From Stramenopiles sp. TOSAG23-6 (taxonomy: Eukaryota; Sar), in assembly GCA_900128565.1 (NCBI GenBank), contig LT635913.1:1-64000 (forward strand): a stretch of 64,000 bases of DNA, given 5' to 3'. Below, piece by piece: positions 18,548 to 28,804 of this stretch. Position 1 is the stretch's first letter, and every line of letters starts with the position of its first letter. The position numbers and the translations under genes are program-made. Under the pieces are notes generated by a model, which worked only from the letters and a program-made list of their open reading frames with translations, was not told the DNA's origin and ran no database searches.

Positions 18548-20545
18548 TCATAATTGCATACTTTTGACTTGTTTGATGATATGCGACATTCTGATTTCAT
18601 CAATATTTCGCTGAATGTCCATTTTCCATCCCCTAATCTTACTGGGATGTCCAACGCAGTTAGTAGGTAACACTGGAACCACAAAGGGTACACGTTTACC
18701 TGCTATCCCTAGTTTCACCATACTATTTCCATCATTTCTACTCGATGACAATTCTTTGGATTCTTCATTACCTTTATTATTTTGTGTAGCTACTACTTTA
18801 CACACATTTGGGTGTGTTTGATTACTTTGTTTCATATTTTTACTGGCATTTTGATTAATATTGACACAATTTTGCTGTTTAAAAAAATCTGGCCACATAA
18901 CATCGTTGTCAAACGTTTTCGCTGTACCGTCTTCAACAGAAACATTACTGTCATCATTACCACTATTCTTAGTATTTTGTTTTGTGTTACTTATTTCAGT
19001 GTTCTTTGCTTTATTTTGAAGTTTTGAAACTTTCCCTGACTTTTTTAATTTTTTTTGTGCTTTGGAGACTATGCTAGGAGTATTGATAGTTATACTTTTT
19101 CCTTCACCAGGAAAGTTTGTTTTGGTATCCTTAGTAAATACAAAGGGTTTTAGTATGAGACTTGATAAAGAGACAGCAACATTATAATTTTGTTTCTCTT
19201 TTTCAGTTTTAAGAATAATTTTATGGTTTCGTGCAGTACAACCTTGTTCTTTGTTTTCAATGACAAACCGTTGACATGGGCTATTGCAACACGGATATAT
19301 ACCTAAATGTTTACCTGAATTTTGAATTCTTGTATTGCTAGAGATACCATCATTTGTATGTTTTGTCGAGAAACTTTTAAAAATTGGTTTTTTAGGGTGA
19401 TATGTGCAGTTTCCAATTTCAGCTATTGGAATGCGGCATTTACAACGTGCACAGTACACACTTCTAGAGAAGCCCCATAATTTCCAGTATTGTTCCGAGT
19501 AGGATAAACCTGCTTTTTGCATTATATCTATTTCCATAGCAACCGTCCATCCTTCTATTGGGCTATGTTGAGATATTACATTACCACGAAATCCGATAGA
19601 TATTTTAGTTTTTTTACAAATTAACTGAGAGATTTCGCTGGAGAGATAAATTTTCTCACAAAATTTACATTTTTTTAATAAACCTGTATTTTCTATCCAA
19701 GCCCCTGCTGATGGCATTTGAGGTATATCAGACAATCTAGCATCTGAACCTATTCTATCAACTTTTTTTTTTTTTTTGTTTTCTATAGTAGAAAAACTTC
19801 TCAAGAGTTGTTTTCCTTTGTTTTCATTGAGCTTTGGGGATTCTGACTTTTTGGAACATGATTTATGTAATAGATCAAATAGAACATTTTGTTGAGTCGC
19901 AAAAGCTTCGATTTTTTTTTGGTAAAGTTTCGGAATGATTTTTCCTCGCTGGTCCTCTATAACACCTAATATATTGCTAGGTAATATTGTGGCTAATCTA
20001 CGACACAAATCAGAACTCAAACAATTTAAATCCAGAGGTAAATTTACAATTGCTTGCAAGTTATTGCCAACAAATTCAATACATTTTGTAACAAGATTGT
20101 CCATGCCCAGGAAATCTGATGAAATTAGTATTGACACGACAATGTTTGTGTTGAGCTTTGGTAAAGTATTAGTTTTATGTATATATTGAACTAACCATTC
20201 AAAAATAGTGACATCACAGTGTACAGAGATATCAATATCATCATATGCTCCAGTACCGTCGAGGTACTTTGAGAAATATTTCATTTCTTTGAGCAAAATG
20301 TCTTTTTTACATACAAAGTCTCTATTTATTTGTCTTGGCTCATCACAAACGTGAATCAAAATTGTTTCAACCTCTGTCTCATCTATTTTCACTATAGGTG
20401 CATCTGTCGTGTGCATACTTGTCTGCGGGAGTTCTTTTGTTGAAGAATTAGTATTAAGTTTAGTTTCCTGTTTTTCATTATCAACCCCTGACAGAATTTC
20501 TAGTATTGGTTCCTCTAGCACCCTATATTCTAAGCCAGGATACAT
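18548..20545 (-). CDS. SANBR-like (KIAA1841 family) BTB-domain protein
   Basis: It encodes 665 residues. The N-terminal part (about 60-215) closely follows the unusual BTB domain of animal SANBR/KIAA1841: ILIHVCDEPRQINRDFVCKK, then LLKEMKYFSKYL, DIDISVHCDVTIFEWLVQYI, NIVVSILISSDFLGMDNLV and LPLDLNCLSSDLCRRLA. A Cys-rich middle region (CKFCEKIYLSSE, YCARCKCRIP, YPCCNSPCQRF) suggests zinc binding. The tail is long and Lys/Asn-rich, ending near RGWKMDIQRNIDEIRMSHI. In mammals SANBR modulates class-switch recombination, and the protist role must be more general. A nuclear location is inferred. Confidence 0.82.
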   Translation of the reverse strand: MYPGLEYRVLEEPILEILSGVDNEKQETKLNTNSSTKELPQTSMHTTDAPIVKIDETEVETILIHVCDEPRQINRDFVCKKDILLKEMKYFSKYLDGTGAYDDIDISVHCDVTIFEWLVQYIHKTNTLPKLNTNIVVSILISSDFLGMDNLVTKCIEFVGNNLQAIVNLPLDLNCLSSDLCRRLATILPSNILGVIEDQRGKIIPKLYQKKIEAFATQQNVLFDLLHKSCSKKSESPKLNENKGKQLLRSFSTIENKKKKKVDRIGSDARLSDIPQMPSAGAWIENTGLLKKCKFCEKIYLSSEISQLICKKTKISIGFRGNVISQHSPIEGWTVAMEIDIMQKAGLSYSEQYWKLWGFSRSVYCARCKCRIPIAEIGNCTYHPKKPIFKSFSTKHTNDGISSNTRIQNSGKHLGIYPCCNSPCQRFVIENKEQGCTARNHKIILKTEKEKQNYNVAVSLSSLILKPFVFTKDTKTNFPGEGKSITINTPSIVSKAQKKLKKSGKVSKLQNKAKNTEISNTKQNTKNSGNDDSNVSVEDGTAKTFDNDVMWPDFFKQQNCVNINQNASKNMKQSNQTHPNVCKVVATQNNKGNEESKELSSSRNDGNSMVKLGIAGKRVPFVVPVLPTNCVGHPSKIRGWKMDIQRNIDEIRMSHIIKQVKSMQL

Positions 20546-21018
20546 TTGGAAATTCTCAATTAAACTTTGAAGATGTTCTTGTATCTATGAAGAGTTCATA
20601 ACGTTCACTGAAACGTTTGGTTAATATTTTTATTTTTGTCCTATACTATTTATTAGCTACTATAGAGTCATTTTATTAGAAAGAAGCTATACATCTTGAA
20701 CAGCTAGCCTAGAACATAGTATACATACTACTAAACTGATGATTGCTATTGTGTTCTAGACTTAGCTACTACTTACAACAGTAAAGTGTTACGATACAGT
20801 GTGTACACTTACTTCTACTATAACCGTATTGCAGGATATGATAGTAAGTTGTACGTAGTTATTAAGATATACAAACGGACACGACGGTTATAATAACGGT
20901 TTCAATAATTTTCCTTTATAGTATACTACCGGTTCCGTGGGTACTGTACTAGTCAAGAATGGAAGAAAATAAACGACGAAAACATTATAATACTGTAATC
21001 TGTAGAAATGCATAGTCA
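20546..21018. promoter_or_regulatory. Divergent intergenic region, no gene seen
   Basis: This is upstream of both flanking genes. It holds several TAGCTAC/CTACTA-type elements (about 20650-20830) and a CTACCGGTTCCG stretch near 20927. No RNA gene or ORF of note is present. Confidence 0.35.
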
Positions 21019-22215
21019 ATGAATCATTTCACTGAAGTATCTTTACATGTACCTTCAGCTCGGCATTCCGAAATTTTAAATACTTTGAAGTATAGTGCAA
21101 ATGATGGGTATGATTGGCTTTTTAAACCAACTGTAGATCTTTCTCGTTCTGCGAGATACAAAAACATTGAACATGATTTATCTGCGGCGTGTACATTAGA
21201 TCCTGTTGTATTACAGGAAATTCACTATCGTATGAGACGCAAGCAACGCTTTGTTTGTGAGAAGCGGTCACATAATCGATTACCTCGCAGACGAAAACAA
21301 AAGGAGAAGGTATCACTAAATGTGCGATCTAGTACTAGCGAGATCGACAGCGATAGAGGTACTATATTACAAAATGCTAATATCAACTTTGATACTGAAA
21401 TTTACACACCAAAGACACCATATACGTATAAACAGCTACGCATGCAAACTAATACTCGTCAAAAGTTACAAAACAACTTGTCCAAGTCCGGGACGTTACG
21501 AAATATTCATTATTATCATACAAATAGGTCAAAAGGTAAGCTCTTGTGTCCAAACCCTAAAGCTAACCTCAAAAACACACAAAGTTGGTTAAAGTCCACT
21601 GCAAAAGGGGCTTCGTTTTTGCAAATTGTAGATGGAAAACCATACATAAACGAATCTATAATACGAAATTTTAGGGATCCAACTACAGTTGTGAAGGGTA
21701 TTTTGCTTTTTGACAGTAATTCGAAATCAGAAGAGAATAGTGTCCAAAATACTTTTGATGAAGATAATTATGGAATTCAGCCTTACAATGGGATTGATAA
21801 TTCAAATAAAGTAATACCAGTTGATTTTTCATGTTTTACTGAACCTGAAAAACCAAAATTATTTGGTCGGTCGGAAAAAAACACAAAAGCTAAGAAAAGT
21901 AAGTCAAACAAACAAAACAAAAAAAAAACCCTTTCATCTTCTTCTACTGCCTTAGAACGGCAGCGAAATCGTGATGATAGACTAAGGTTTCGTGGCATAC
22001 GACGTCGAATCATTCCAAATAGAAAACCAAAACTGAATACTGTGGTTAATCCTGTGAGAAGCAAAGAAAGGAAAACAGAATGGAATTTTAAATCTGCTTC
22101 TGGTCATTTGATGAGTAAATATGCACAACATTTTGGGAGTGATCGTTATTCTGAGCTAGGTGCAAATTTTTCAGAAGATCTTCGACAAAGGTGGGAAATT
22201 AGTGACGGTAAATAA
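21019..22215 (+). CDS. Unknown basic protein
   Basis: It encodes 398 residues and I do not recognise the family. The N-terminal 80 residues are best structured (VSLHVPSARHSEILNTLKYS..., VVLQEIHYRMRRKQRFVCEK). Two very basic stretches follow (NRLPRRRKQKEK; KNTKAKKSKSNKQNKKKT) and an RLRFRGIRRRIIPNRKPK block. The last 40 residues (SGHLMSKYAQHFGSDRYSEL) look helical and conserved. Composition suggests a nuclear or nucleolar protein. Confidence 0.65.
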   Translation: MNHFTEVSLHVPSARHSEILNTLKYSANDGYDWLFKPTVDLSRSARYKNIEHDLSAACTLDPVVLQEIHYRMRRKQRFVCEKRSHNRLPRRRKQKEKVSLNVRSSTSEIDSDRGTILQNANINFDTEIYTPKTPYTYKQLRMQTNTRQKLQNNLSKSGTLRNIHYYHTNRSKGKLLCPNPKANLKNTQSWLKSTAKGASFLQIVDGKPYINESIIRNFRDPTTVVKGILLFDSNSKSEENSVQNTFDEDNYGIQPYNGIDNSNKVIPVDFSCFTEPEKPKLFGRSEKNTKAKKSKSNKQNKKKTLSSSSTALERQRNRDDRLRFRGIRRRIIPNRKPKLNTVVNPVRSKERKTEWNFKSASGHLMSKYAQHFGSDRYSELGANFSEDLRQRWEISDGK

Positions 22216-22390
22216 ATATCAATATGTATAAAGAAAATGTTTGTGAAAATAGCTTAAANACAAATAAACAAATTTNATTCTTGAATGTTTTCGATTTTTA
22301 TATTGAAATTATAAATCTACACACAACAAACCACTTCCAATACAAAATATATAATGCATTCAATCCCTTTGAAAATATTGCTTTTTTTTT

Positions 22391-23839
22391 TCACTTTGAG
22401 ATACCACGAATGTAGTTTTTTGTTACCTTGGTTTCAAAGTCTCCATCATCATATAGAATATCATATGTATTATCATTATTTTTTTGTATAATAGTACCGA
22501 CAAAAAAACCATACTTGCCTTTATCAAAAGCTGCTTCTACCCGCTGTTGTACAGCAAATTCATCTTTACCTAACTTTCTGTTATTTCCAGATTTATTTTG
22601 TTGCTTTCTAGTATTTCTAGTATTTCTAGTATTTCTAGTATTTCTAGTATTTGTAGAATTTGTTTTGCCAATTAGTTTTCTACCTGTACTATCTTTGGAA
22701 TTATTATTACTAAGGACAGACTGTGCTTCCATATTTTTTTGAGAAGCTAACTCATTATTATCCTTAAGTTTACCACTATCATTAGCAAGATGCAAAGGTA
22801 TAACTACTAAATCTTTGGCACGCTTCGCGACATGTTCAGTGATAGACTTATCATGAGGAATCAAAAGCACCCAACCATGTTGAGCACCACTTACAGTTGC
22901 AGTCATACCTAAGTGCCTCCCGCCTGTAATCAATACACAGGAGTGCAACCATTTTTCTGTAGAAATAGTTGACAACAGCGGAAATTTAGATGTATTTACT
23001 AACTCATTTTTAATAGCACTTTGATGATTCCCGACTTTCCTACTACTTCCATGATCTCTTCTATTTTTTAAAATTTTGTTTGCTGTAGTGTTTGTACTAA
23101 TTTTCATAGTTATTTTATGATCAACATCAGTAGTCGTTCTGGTATATCTGCAAGGTCTCAACGCCGTTTTTCGTCTTTTTGGAGGTATCCGTTTACATTT
23201 ACGTTTACTCTGGGCAATATTTTTAGAATGAATAGCGGCTTTCATCCTTTCACTATTTTTAGACGATTTATTTCTTGTTGTGAATTCACTTTCAGTGCTA
23301 CGCCCATTATGGTTTGGGGGAAAGGTTTCAGATTTATGTTTACGTTTTTTTGAACTGAAAGGAACCACTGAAGATCGTATGACAAAGTTATCATATACAT
23401 CGATATCAATCTGTATATTCTTTGTCTTTTTACTAAGATGAACTTCGTTGAGTGGAGTGTCCAAAGGTTTATGTCCTATTCTATTGATTCTCCGACGAAT
23501 GTCTTTTGGAGCTACGTTAGTGTCAACACCACCGTCACTAAAGGCAAGATGATAAGTTCCATCCGACTCGTTGTATCCCATTACTTGGGCATTATACCAA
23601 TCTGGGTATGCTGAATCTTTCCCGGAACACCAAAGAGCCTCCACATTTTCAAGACGAGAAAAAACACCATCACGATTTAAGTTTTTGGGAGAAGCAAAAC
23701 CAGAAAAGTTTGTTGCTTGTCTTTCTCCAATGATAGATTTCTTCTCTCGGTCAAAATAATATTCAGAGCATTCCCCATTCTCCTTTAATTTCTCAAGTCT
23801 TTGAAGTGCAAGAAGCTTTTTTGTAAGACTCATTGACAT
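22391..23839 (-). CDS. Tudor/KOW-domain protein, probable chromatin reader
   Basis: It encodes 482 residues. A Tudor-like domain lies at about 50-110 (ENVEALWCSGKDSAYPDWYN, then AQVMGYNESDGTYHLAFSDG). A second Tudor-like domain forms the C-terminus (QQRVEAAFDKGKYGFFVGTI, then YDILYDDGDFETKV). A KOW-like segment at about 295-350 contains VLITGGRHLGMTATVSGAQ. The linkers are basic. A run of TRN repeats (TRNTRNTRNTRNTRNTRK) arises from a 9-bp DNA repeat (TATTTCTAG on the plus strand) at about 22608-22652. Tudor pairs usually bind methylated Lys or Arg. The identity of this gene is not known. Confidence 0.7.
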   Translation of the reverse strand: MSMSLTKKLLALQRLEKLKENGECSEYYFDREKKSIIGERQATNFSGFASPKNLNRDGVFSRLENVEALWCSGKDSAYPDWYNAQVMGYNESDGTYHLAFSDGGVDTNVAPKDIRRRINRIGHKPLDTPLNEVHLSKKTKNIQIDIDVYDNFVIRSSVVPFSSKKRKHKSETFPPNHNGRSTESEFTTRNKSSKNSERMKAAIHSKNIAQSKRKCKRIPPKRRKTALRPCRYTRTTTDVDHKITMKISTNTTANKILKNRRDHGSSRKVGNHQSAIKNELVNTSKFPLLSTISTEKWLHSCVLITGGRHLGMTATVSGAQHGWVLLIPHDKSITEHVAKRAKDLVVIPLHLANDSGKLKDNNELASQKNMEAQSVLSNNNSKDSTGRKLIGKTNSTNTRNTRNTRNTRNTRKQQNKSGNNRKLGKDEFAVQQRVEAAFDKGKYGFFVGTIIQKNNDNTYDILYDDGDFETKVTKNYIRGISK

Positions 23840-24090
23840 AATATTATTATTGTTACGGGTACCGTACGTATTATAGCGTATGGTACACTATGACCCTTCT
23901 TCTTCTTTCTTTTTTTGTTTTTTTGTCTTCAAACGATATTTTTCAATTCGTGTGGGATTTCGTGTCATCCAGTAGCGCTAACAAGGCTATCCTTGCTTGC
24001 ATCCAGCTGGAAATGAGTATTTATTCCGTGATAAATAAAAAAATGGAGTGTCGAGACTAAAAACATCTACAATTTAATTACATTTATTTA

Positions 24091-25131
24091 CTATACTTCA
24101 ACGGTAGTATTGTTATTCGATAGTGGCACTATAGATTCTGTTGTTGTCTCCCTCTGTTGCTTATCTTTAATTTCGAAATATTTTTTCTGTTGTTTATCTT
24201 TAATTTCAAAATACTTTTTCTGCTCTTTTAGTTTTCTTTGATATACAGATGACGTCATACTTCGTATTCGAGCTCCTCGTTGTTTCATAAACCGCATCAT
24301 GTTGAATCCTCCTTCAGTTTTAAAATTTGTCTTGTGAACTTTTGAGTAACCTATTGAGTTTCTGTTGACATCAATTTCCTCCTTTATATTACAGTATCTT
24401 TTTTTTTTTTTTTTTTTTTGATTTTCAGAAAAATATCGACATTTTGGTTTTTGCAAATAATGCAACGACAAAAAACATTTCTTTCGGAAAGCTTTTTTGC
24501 ACGAAATATCTTTAGATTCAGCTGCTGCACAATAAAGCCATCGTTTTCGTTTTAATGACTTCTGTTTATCGCTATTTAAAGTTATTTTGTTCATTACATT
24601 TGGATGAAGTACATCCGCGGCTTTTTTATTATAATGAATCGTAGAATTATTTTTTTTAGATGTGTCGTTTTGTACGGAACATTTTTCACGGCAGTTGAAA
24701 CTTTGTGCAAAATGTAAAGTAATAAAGTTACTGGATTTGAAAGTTTTATCACACGCAGGACATTTAAACAGGTTTGTTACACTTGAACGTTTTACTCGAA
24801 TACCATTAAAGTTTGCCCATGTTTCTTTCTCACTAACAAGTAAAAGATTTGCCTCTTTGATCTGGTCGTTTAAAATACGGTTTGCGTGAGCTCGGCAGGT
24901 AATTGAATATTTTAGGTGAAGTGTCAACCAATCAGCTTTCTGAAAAGTTTCCTTACAGCTTACACAACGAAACATTCCATCCGATGAAGCTACAGTCTTA
25001 ACTGTTCCACAAATTGACATTCTGGTTCGCGCTAAGTGTCTTTTTAAGTCCACAGAAATACTTGTGTCGACGCTTTGTGTCTTAAATATCTCATAATTAA
25101 TAGAAGGTGCATCAAAGCAAAACAAACACAT
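24091..25131 (-). CDS. Zinc-finger protein with CCHC-like fingers
   Basis: It encodes 346 residues. Two clear zinc-finger-like units have C-x2-C-x12-H-x6-C spacing: CVSCKETFQKADWLTLHLK... and CPACDKTFKSSNFITLHFA.... A third, degenerate unit is CKKAFRKKCFLSLHYLQKP. The final ligand is Cys where classical C2H2 fingers have His. A poly-Lys run (near 220) comes from an A-rich tract at 24402-24419. An 11-residue unit KKYFEIKDKQQ is tandemly duplicated near the C-terminus by a 33-bp DNA duplication (about 24155-24222). Nucleic-acid binding is likely. Confidence 0.7.
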   Translation of the reverse strand: MCLFCFDAPSINYEIFKTQSVDTSISVDLKRHLARTRMSICGTVKTVASSDGMFRCVSCKETFQKADWLTLHLKYSITCRAHANRILNDQIKEANLLLVSEKETWANFNGIRVKRSSVTNLFKCPACDKTFKSSNFITLHFAQSFNCREKCSVQNDTSKKNNSTIHYNKKAADVLHPNVMNKITLNSDKQKSLKRKRWLYCAAAESKDISCKKAFRKKCFLSLHYLQKPKCRYFSENQKKKKKKRYCNIKEEIDVNRNSIGYSKVHKTNFKTEGGFNMMRFMKQRGARIRSMTSSVYQRKLKEQKKYFEIKDKQQKKYFEIKDKQQRETTTESIVPLSNNNTTVEV

Positions 25132-25486
25132 ATTTCTACACGCAACTCAATATAGAAAAAGGTTTCCAAGATTACTAGACTGTACAAATTTTGACACACC
25201 TATAGAATTTAGCATTGGTAGGACAATTTTGTTTCTATATCTGCATTTAGACATATCAAGGTTTTTTACACCTGTAGAGTTCCTTTCCTTTGGTAGAGCA
25301 CAAAAGAGACAATTTTGAAATTTGTCGTAACTGTCATACTGGGTACCCGGTACCAACAAGTTCAGTTGACCCACCCACAAAACTGACATGATGTCACACC
25401 AAACAAGCTTACTACTACAACTTTTGATTTACAGCATTTGTATATGAAAGTCCTTATTGTAATACATTAATTTATTACAGTAGGAA
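25132..25486. promoter_or_regulatory. Divergent intergenic region with TACCCGGTACC motif
   Basis: The motif core lies at 25344-25354. An 80-codon minus-strand frame (25147-25389) crosses it and includes CLFCALPKERN, but it has no family signature, ends in a stop before the next gene, and its codons cover the shared motif. I treat the region as non-coding. A 5' exon of the zinc-finger gene cannot be ruled out. Confidence 0.4.
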
Positions 25487-26476
25487 ATGCTTCGTACGTT
25501 TCTAAATGGGATATCACACAAATCAATTCCAAAGAGATCACATGCTTTGCGCACCTTTTCAGTTGCAGCGATAGAACCTAAAAGTAGTTCATCCGTAAGG
25601 CAAAAACCGCGACGTTATATTAAATACTGGGGTTCCGTCGGTAAGCGTGGTCCAAATGCAAAGTCTAGTCAATCAGGGATATCCAAAGGGAAAGGTGACA
25701 CATCAAGAAGGCAGAGGATTGCTGGAAAAGAAATCCATGAAACTTTGAAACAATATAGCAAATCTAAAGAATATTTTGGCCAGTCATTTTCTTTAGACCA
25801 TCTTGAGCAGAAGTTTAGACCAGCACAATACACGCTTCAACAGAAGAATGTCGCATCAAGGTTACCTGGTCAAGGTTGCACTTTTTTAGGATCATTCACA
25901 TCACTCGAACAATTACCGACTATTACAAACGACTTATCCTGGGTAGCTTTTGTGGGTCGATCAAACGCAGGTAAATCTAGTTTACTTCGTGCGCTGCTAC
26001 GCGATAAAAAAATTGTTAGAACCTCCAAGACACCTGGACACACCCAACATATGAACTTTTTCAGACTTGGGCGAAATATGGTCGAAGGGTTATGTTTAGT
26101 GGATTTACCGGGGTATGGTTTTGCCAGAGCCCCTGGAAAAATCCGTAGTGCCTTTCAATCGTTGGTCAATGTTTTTGTTCAAGGTGATAAAGTATCTCAG
26201 TTAAAAAGAACAATGGTGCTGATAGATAGCCGTCGTGGTGTAATGCCGGTCGATATTGAAATTCTAAAAAGTCTAGAAAAATCAAAAATGAAATACGAAA
26301 TTGTTTTAACAAAAACAGATAAGTTAAACAAAACATCTTTACATATAGTACAAAGAAAGACACTATCGCAGTTACTTTTAAATTATCCTAACTGTATTTG
26401 TGTTCATAGTGTGAGTTCTAAATATGGTGACGGGGTGGGATGGTTGCGCAATGGAATATCAGCAGCTGTACAATAA
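25487..26476 (+). CDS. EngB/YihA-type organellar GTPase (GTPBP8-like)
   Basis: It encodes 329 residues. The GTPase domain runs from about 150 to the end: G1 GRSNAGKSS (157-165), switch I TSKTPGHTQHMNFFRL, G3 DLPGYGFA (206-213), G4 TKTD and G5-like SVSS. This is the TrmE-Era-EngA-YihA subfamily member that helps assemble the large ribosomal subunit. The 150-residue N-terminal extension with a basic, Ser-rich start (MLRTFLNGISHKSIPKRSHA) indicates import into the mitochondrion, or a plastid if there is one. In opisthokonts the mitochondrial homologues are GTPBP8 and Mrx8. Confidence 0.92.
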   Translation: MLRTFLNGISHKSIPKRSHALRTFSVAAIEPKSSSSVRQKPRRYIKYWGSVGKRGPNAKSSQSGISKGKGDTSRRQRIAGKEIHETLKQYSKSKEYFGQSFSLDHLEQKFRPAQYTLQQKNVASRLPGQGCTFLGSFTSLEQLPTITNDLSWVAFVGRSNAGKSSLLRALLRDKKIVRTSKTPGHTQHMNFFRLGRNMVEGLCLVDLPGYGFARAPGKIRSAFQSLVNVFVQGDKVSQLKRTMVLIDSRRGVMPVDIEILKSLEKSKMKYEIVLTKTDKLNKTSLHIVQRKTLSQLLLNYPNCICVHSVSSKYGDGVGWLRNGISAAVQ

Positions 26477-26563
26477 TTGAATCAAAACAACATATGCGTA
26501 AATCTATCGAATTTTACTTCTAAAAATATATAAAATAAAAAAATGTTCACACCTAAAATAACT

Positions 26564-28408
26564 TTACAACGTAAGATCATATACTATTGCTGGTCTTCTC
26601 TGTCCACACATCGTACAATGAGAAAGTGTACCTTTATTGTGAAACGTACACATGATACATGACCAGCTTCCACGTGGTAGTTCACACAGAGGATTAGAGC
26701 AAACAGTCACAGAATTTGGGTTTTGTTTTTCACAATACCATGCTTCTTTGCCATCTTTTGACTTTTTTGAATTTCCACATAACCAATAACCACGTTGTAA
26801 TTTGCATAACTTACACACTTTCCGTTGTGCTTGATTTTTCGTCGAACATGAAGTACATTGCCATCCTGCAAAGAACTCCTGCATTGGTGAAGGGGGGATA
26901 TTTGAAGTTTTTTTGCAATTTATTTCACTTGGTTTTGATGACAAAGGTTTAGAAATGACTTGTGACTTTTTTTTTCCATCTATTGAATTTATTTTAGATT
27001 GACCTTCTTTTAAGTTAATTTTATGAGGTGTATCCAAATTACTTGCATCTTTTTCGTTTTCAAAGGCATCTTCAAACTTATCCAGGTCATCTAAAGTGAC
27101 AAGATCAATATCTTGTTTAGTTTTTAATGAAGAACATTCGCCTTTTACTTTGATTTCTTCTTTAGTTTTTAATGAAGAAAGTCCGCCTTTTACTTTGATA
27201 GATATTCTCTTTGCATCCCCATAAATAACTTGAAAATGTTGATTTGAGGAGGAAGTTTCATTTACACGAGTCGAAAGAGTCGATTTTGAACATTTCTTTT
27301 TGGAATCATTCAGAGTCTTGCAAAGAATATCTTTGGCAGAACCTAGTAGATCATCATCATCCTCAATGGCAAAAGATAATTTTGAAGTATTCTTTGGTAC
27401 GTCTTTTGATAAAACATTTAAAAGTTTTCTTTTTTTTAAAGGTGATTTTAAACATGTTTCATTATCTGTTTTAGTTTTACATTTTTCGTCACTCATTTCC
27501 GTTTTAGAGTAACTACGTTTTTGGCGACTTGATATAGGCGAATTGCATGATTTTGACACTCTATCCAGGACTGGTTTCTCTATTTTATTTGATATAAAAT
27601 TTGATTTTCTATCGTCTTTATTTGATATAAAATTTGATTTTCTATCGTCTGTGTCTGTTCCAATTAGTATCTGAAGAATATATGGCATGGATTTTTTATT
27701 ACTTTCCTCAATAGACTTTGGGAAAGATTTAAATGACAAGCCATGTGCTTTACGAACACTTCGTATAATGCTTGTATCAAATCGAACTATTTTCATCAGA
27801 AGAGTAACAGTAGCAGACACTTCTAAAGAAAAACTATCGGTTTCGTCATCATCCACGTGAGCAGTAAATTTTTTCAAACAAATGAAAATTTGTTCAAGCA
27901 TTCGATTTTGATATTCATTAGAAAATGGTACACATAGCAAAGGTTGTACTTCTAAAAGTCGAATGAACAATTTAAGTTTTTGAAAAGTACAGACAATACG
28001 CAAATGGTCCTCTTTTTCTAGTGTTTCAAGCACTGCATCTTCAGATGCGTTGAGAGTTTCAAGTACTATACAGATATTTTTTTGGACCTCATCTGGAGGT
28101 AACTTAATTTTTTGTAATGCTATTATTTTAGAAAGTAAAGAAAATATCTCACTAGAACGACGCACAAGCCTCACTCTTCGGTCAAGTTCGTCAAATAATA
28201 TAAATAATAACTCCGGCGGAAAACCCTCCATCATTAAACCTGATTGCAAACACAATGAACAATATTTTACGACACGCGAAGATGAATTTTCAGTATTGTT
28301 TCCGTCCTCATTTTCATTATCTTGTTCCTCTTCAATTAAGTCCTCCACTTTGCGAAAAAGTTGGTCAGTAACGTCGGGGTAGTAAAGACAGCGGGGCTGT
28401 TCAACCAT
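26564..28408 (-). CDS. Protein with C-terminal RanBP2-type zinc fingers and helical N-terminus
   Basis: It encodes 614 residues. The C-terminus (about 500-610) has RanBP2-type fingers: WQCTSCSTKNQAQRKVCKLC, a middle Cys-containing unit (YWLCGNSKKSKDGKEAWYC...), and WSCIMCTFHNKGTLSHCTMC followed by GQRRP. Such fingers bind ubiquitin, Ran or single-stranded RNA. The N-terminal 230 residues are helical, with possible ARM/HEAT-like packing, and resemble nothing I recognise. The linker carries two internal duplications. DDRKSNFISNK occurs twice (33-bp DNA repeat at about 27587-27653). A Lys-Val-Lys-Gly...SLKTK unit also occurs twice (about 27113-27205). Confidence 0.75.
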   Translation of the reverse strand: MVEQPRCLYYPDVTDQLFRKVEDLIEEEQDNENEDGNNTENSSSRVVKYCSLCLQSGLMMEGFPPELLFILFDELDRRVRLVRRSSEIFSLLSKIIALQKIKLPPDEVQKNICIVLETLNASEDAVLETLEKEDHLRIVCTFQKLKLFIRLLEVQPLLCVPFSNEYQNRMLEQIFICLKKFTAHVDDDETDSFSLEVSATVTLLMKIVRFDTSIIRSVRKAHGLSFKSFPKSIEESNKKSMPYILQILIGTDTDDRKSNFISNKDDRKSNFISNKIEKPVLDRVSKSCNSPISSRQKRSYSKTEMSDEKCKTKTDNETCLKSPLKKRKLLNVLSKDVPKNTSKLSFAIEDDDDLLGSAKDILCKTLNDSKKKCSKSTLSTRVNETSSSNQHFQVIYGDAKRISIKVKGGLSSLKTKEEIKVKGECSSLKTKQDIDLVTLDDLDKFEDAFENEKDASNLDTPHKINLKEGQSKINSIDGKKKSQVISKPLSSKPSEINCKKTSNIPPSPMQEFFAGWQCTSCSTKNQAQRKVCKLCKLQRGYWLCGNSKKSKDGKEAWYCEKQNPNSVTVCSNPLCELPRGSWSCIMCTFHNKGTLSHCTMCGQRRPAIVYDLTL

Positions 28409-28804
28409 TATTTTAGAAGTCAGTTATTTGCAGCCTGGTAAATACATTTTACTCGATTTACAAACACTTTAACGATTTCGATATGATGTTTGGTATTCGT
28501 TGACAAAGCATAAAATATGTGATATTAATGATACAAAGACATTCAATTCGATAATACAACAACAAAGCTTCTCTCTGTATTATACTATTATTATCAAATC
28601 AATAATAGAGGAGTGAATGAGTCTCTTCGAATTCTTCGCGCAAAAAAAAAAGTCAAAAAATTGAAAAATGATTGGTCAAAAACAAAAAATTGAAACGGCG
28701 TTATGGATTTTCATCTTGCATACTACTACTACTACAAGTAGAGCTCTGACTAGCTATATTAGTAGTACAGTTTTTCTTTTGAATATAACCATCAATTTTT
28801 CAGA
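28409..28804. promoter_or_regulatory. Divergent intergenic region, no gene seen
   Basis: This is upstream of both flanking genes. It includes an A-rich run at 28643-28652 and a CTACTACTACTACAAGTAG stretch at about 28724-28742. It reads CTTTTGAATATAACC...TTTTTCAG immediately before the downstream ATG, which could be a 3' splice site of a leader intron. Confidence 0.35.

Noticed and set aside
18307-18693. 128-codon minus-strand ORF across the orphan introner
   Set aside because: It is out of frame with the SANBR-like gene, contains an undetermined base and is low-complexity.
25147-25389. 80-codon minus-strand ORF
   Set aside because: It overlaps the shared TACCCGGTACC motif, lacks a family signature and ends before the zinc-finger gene.
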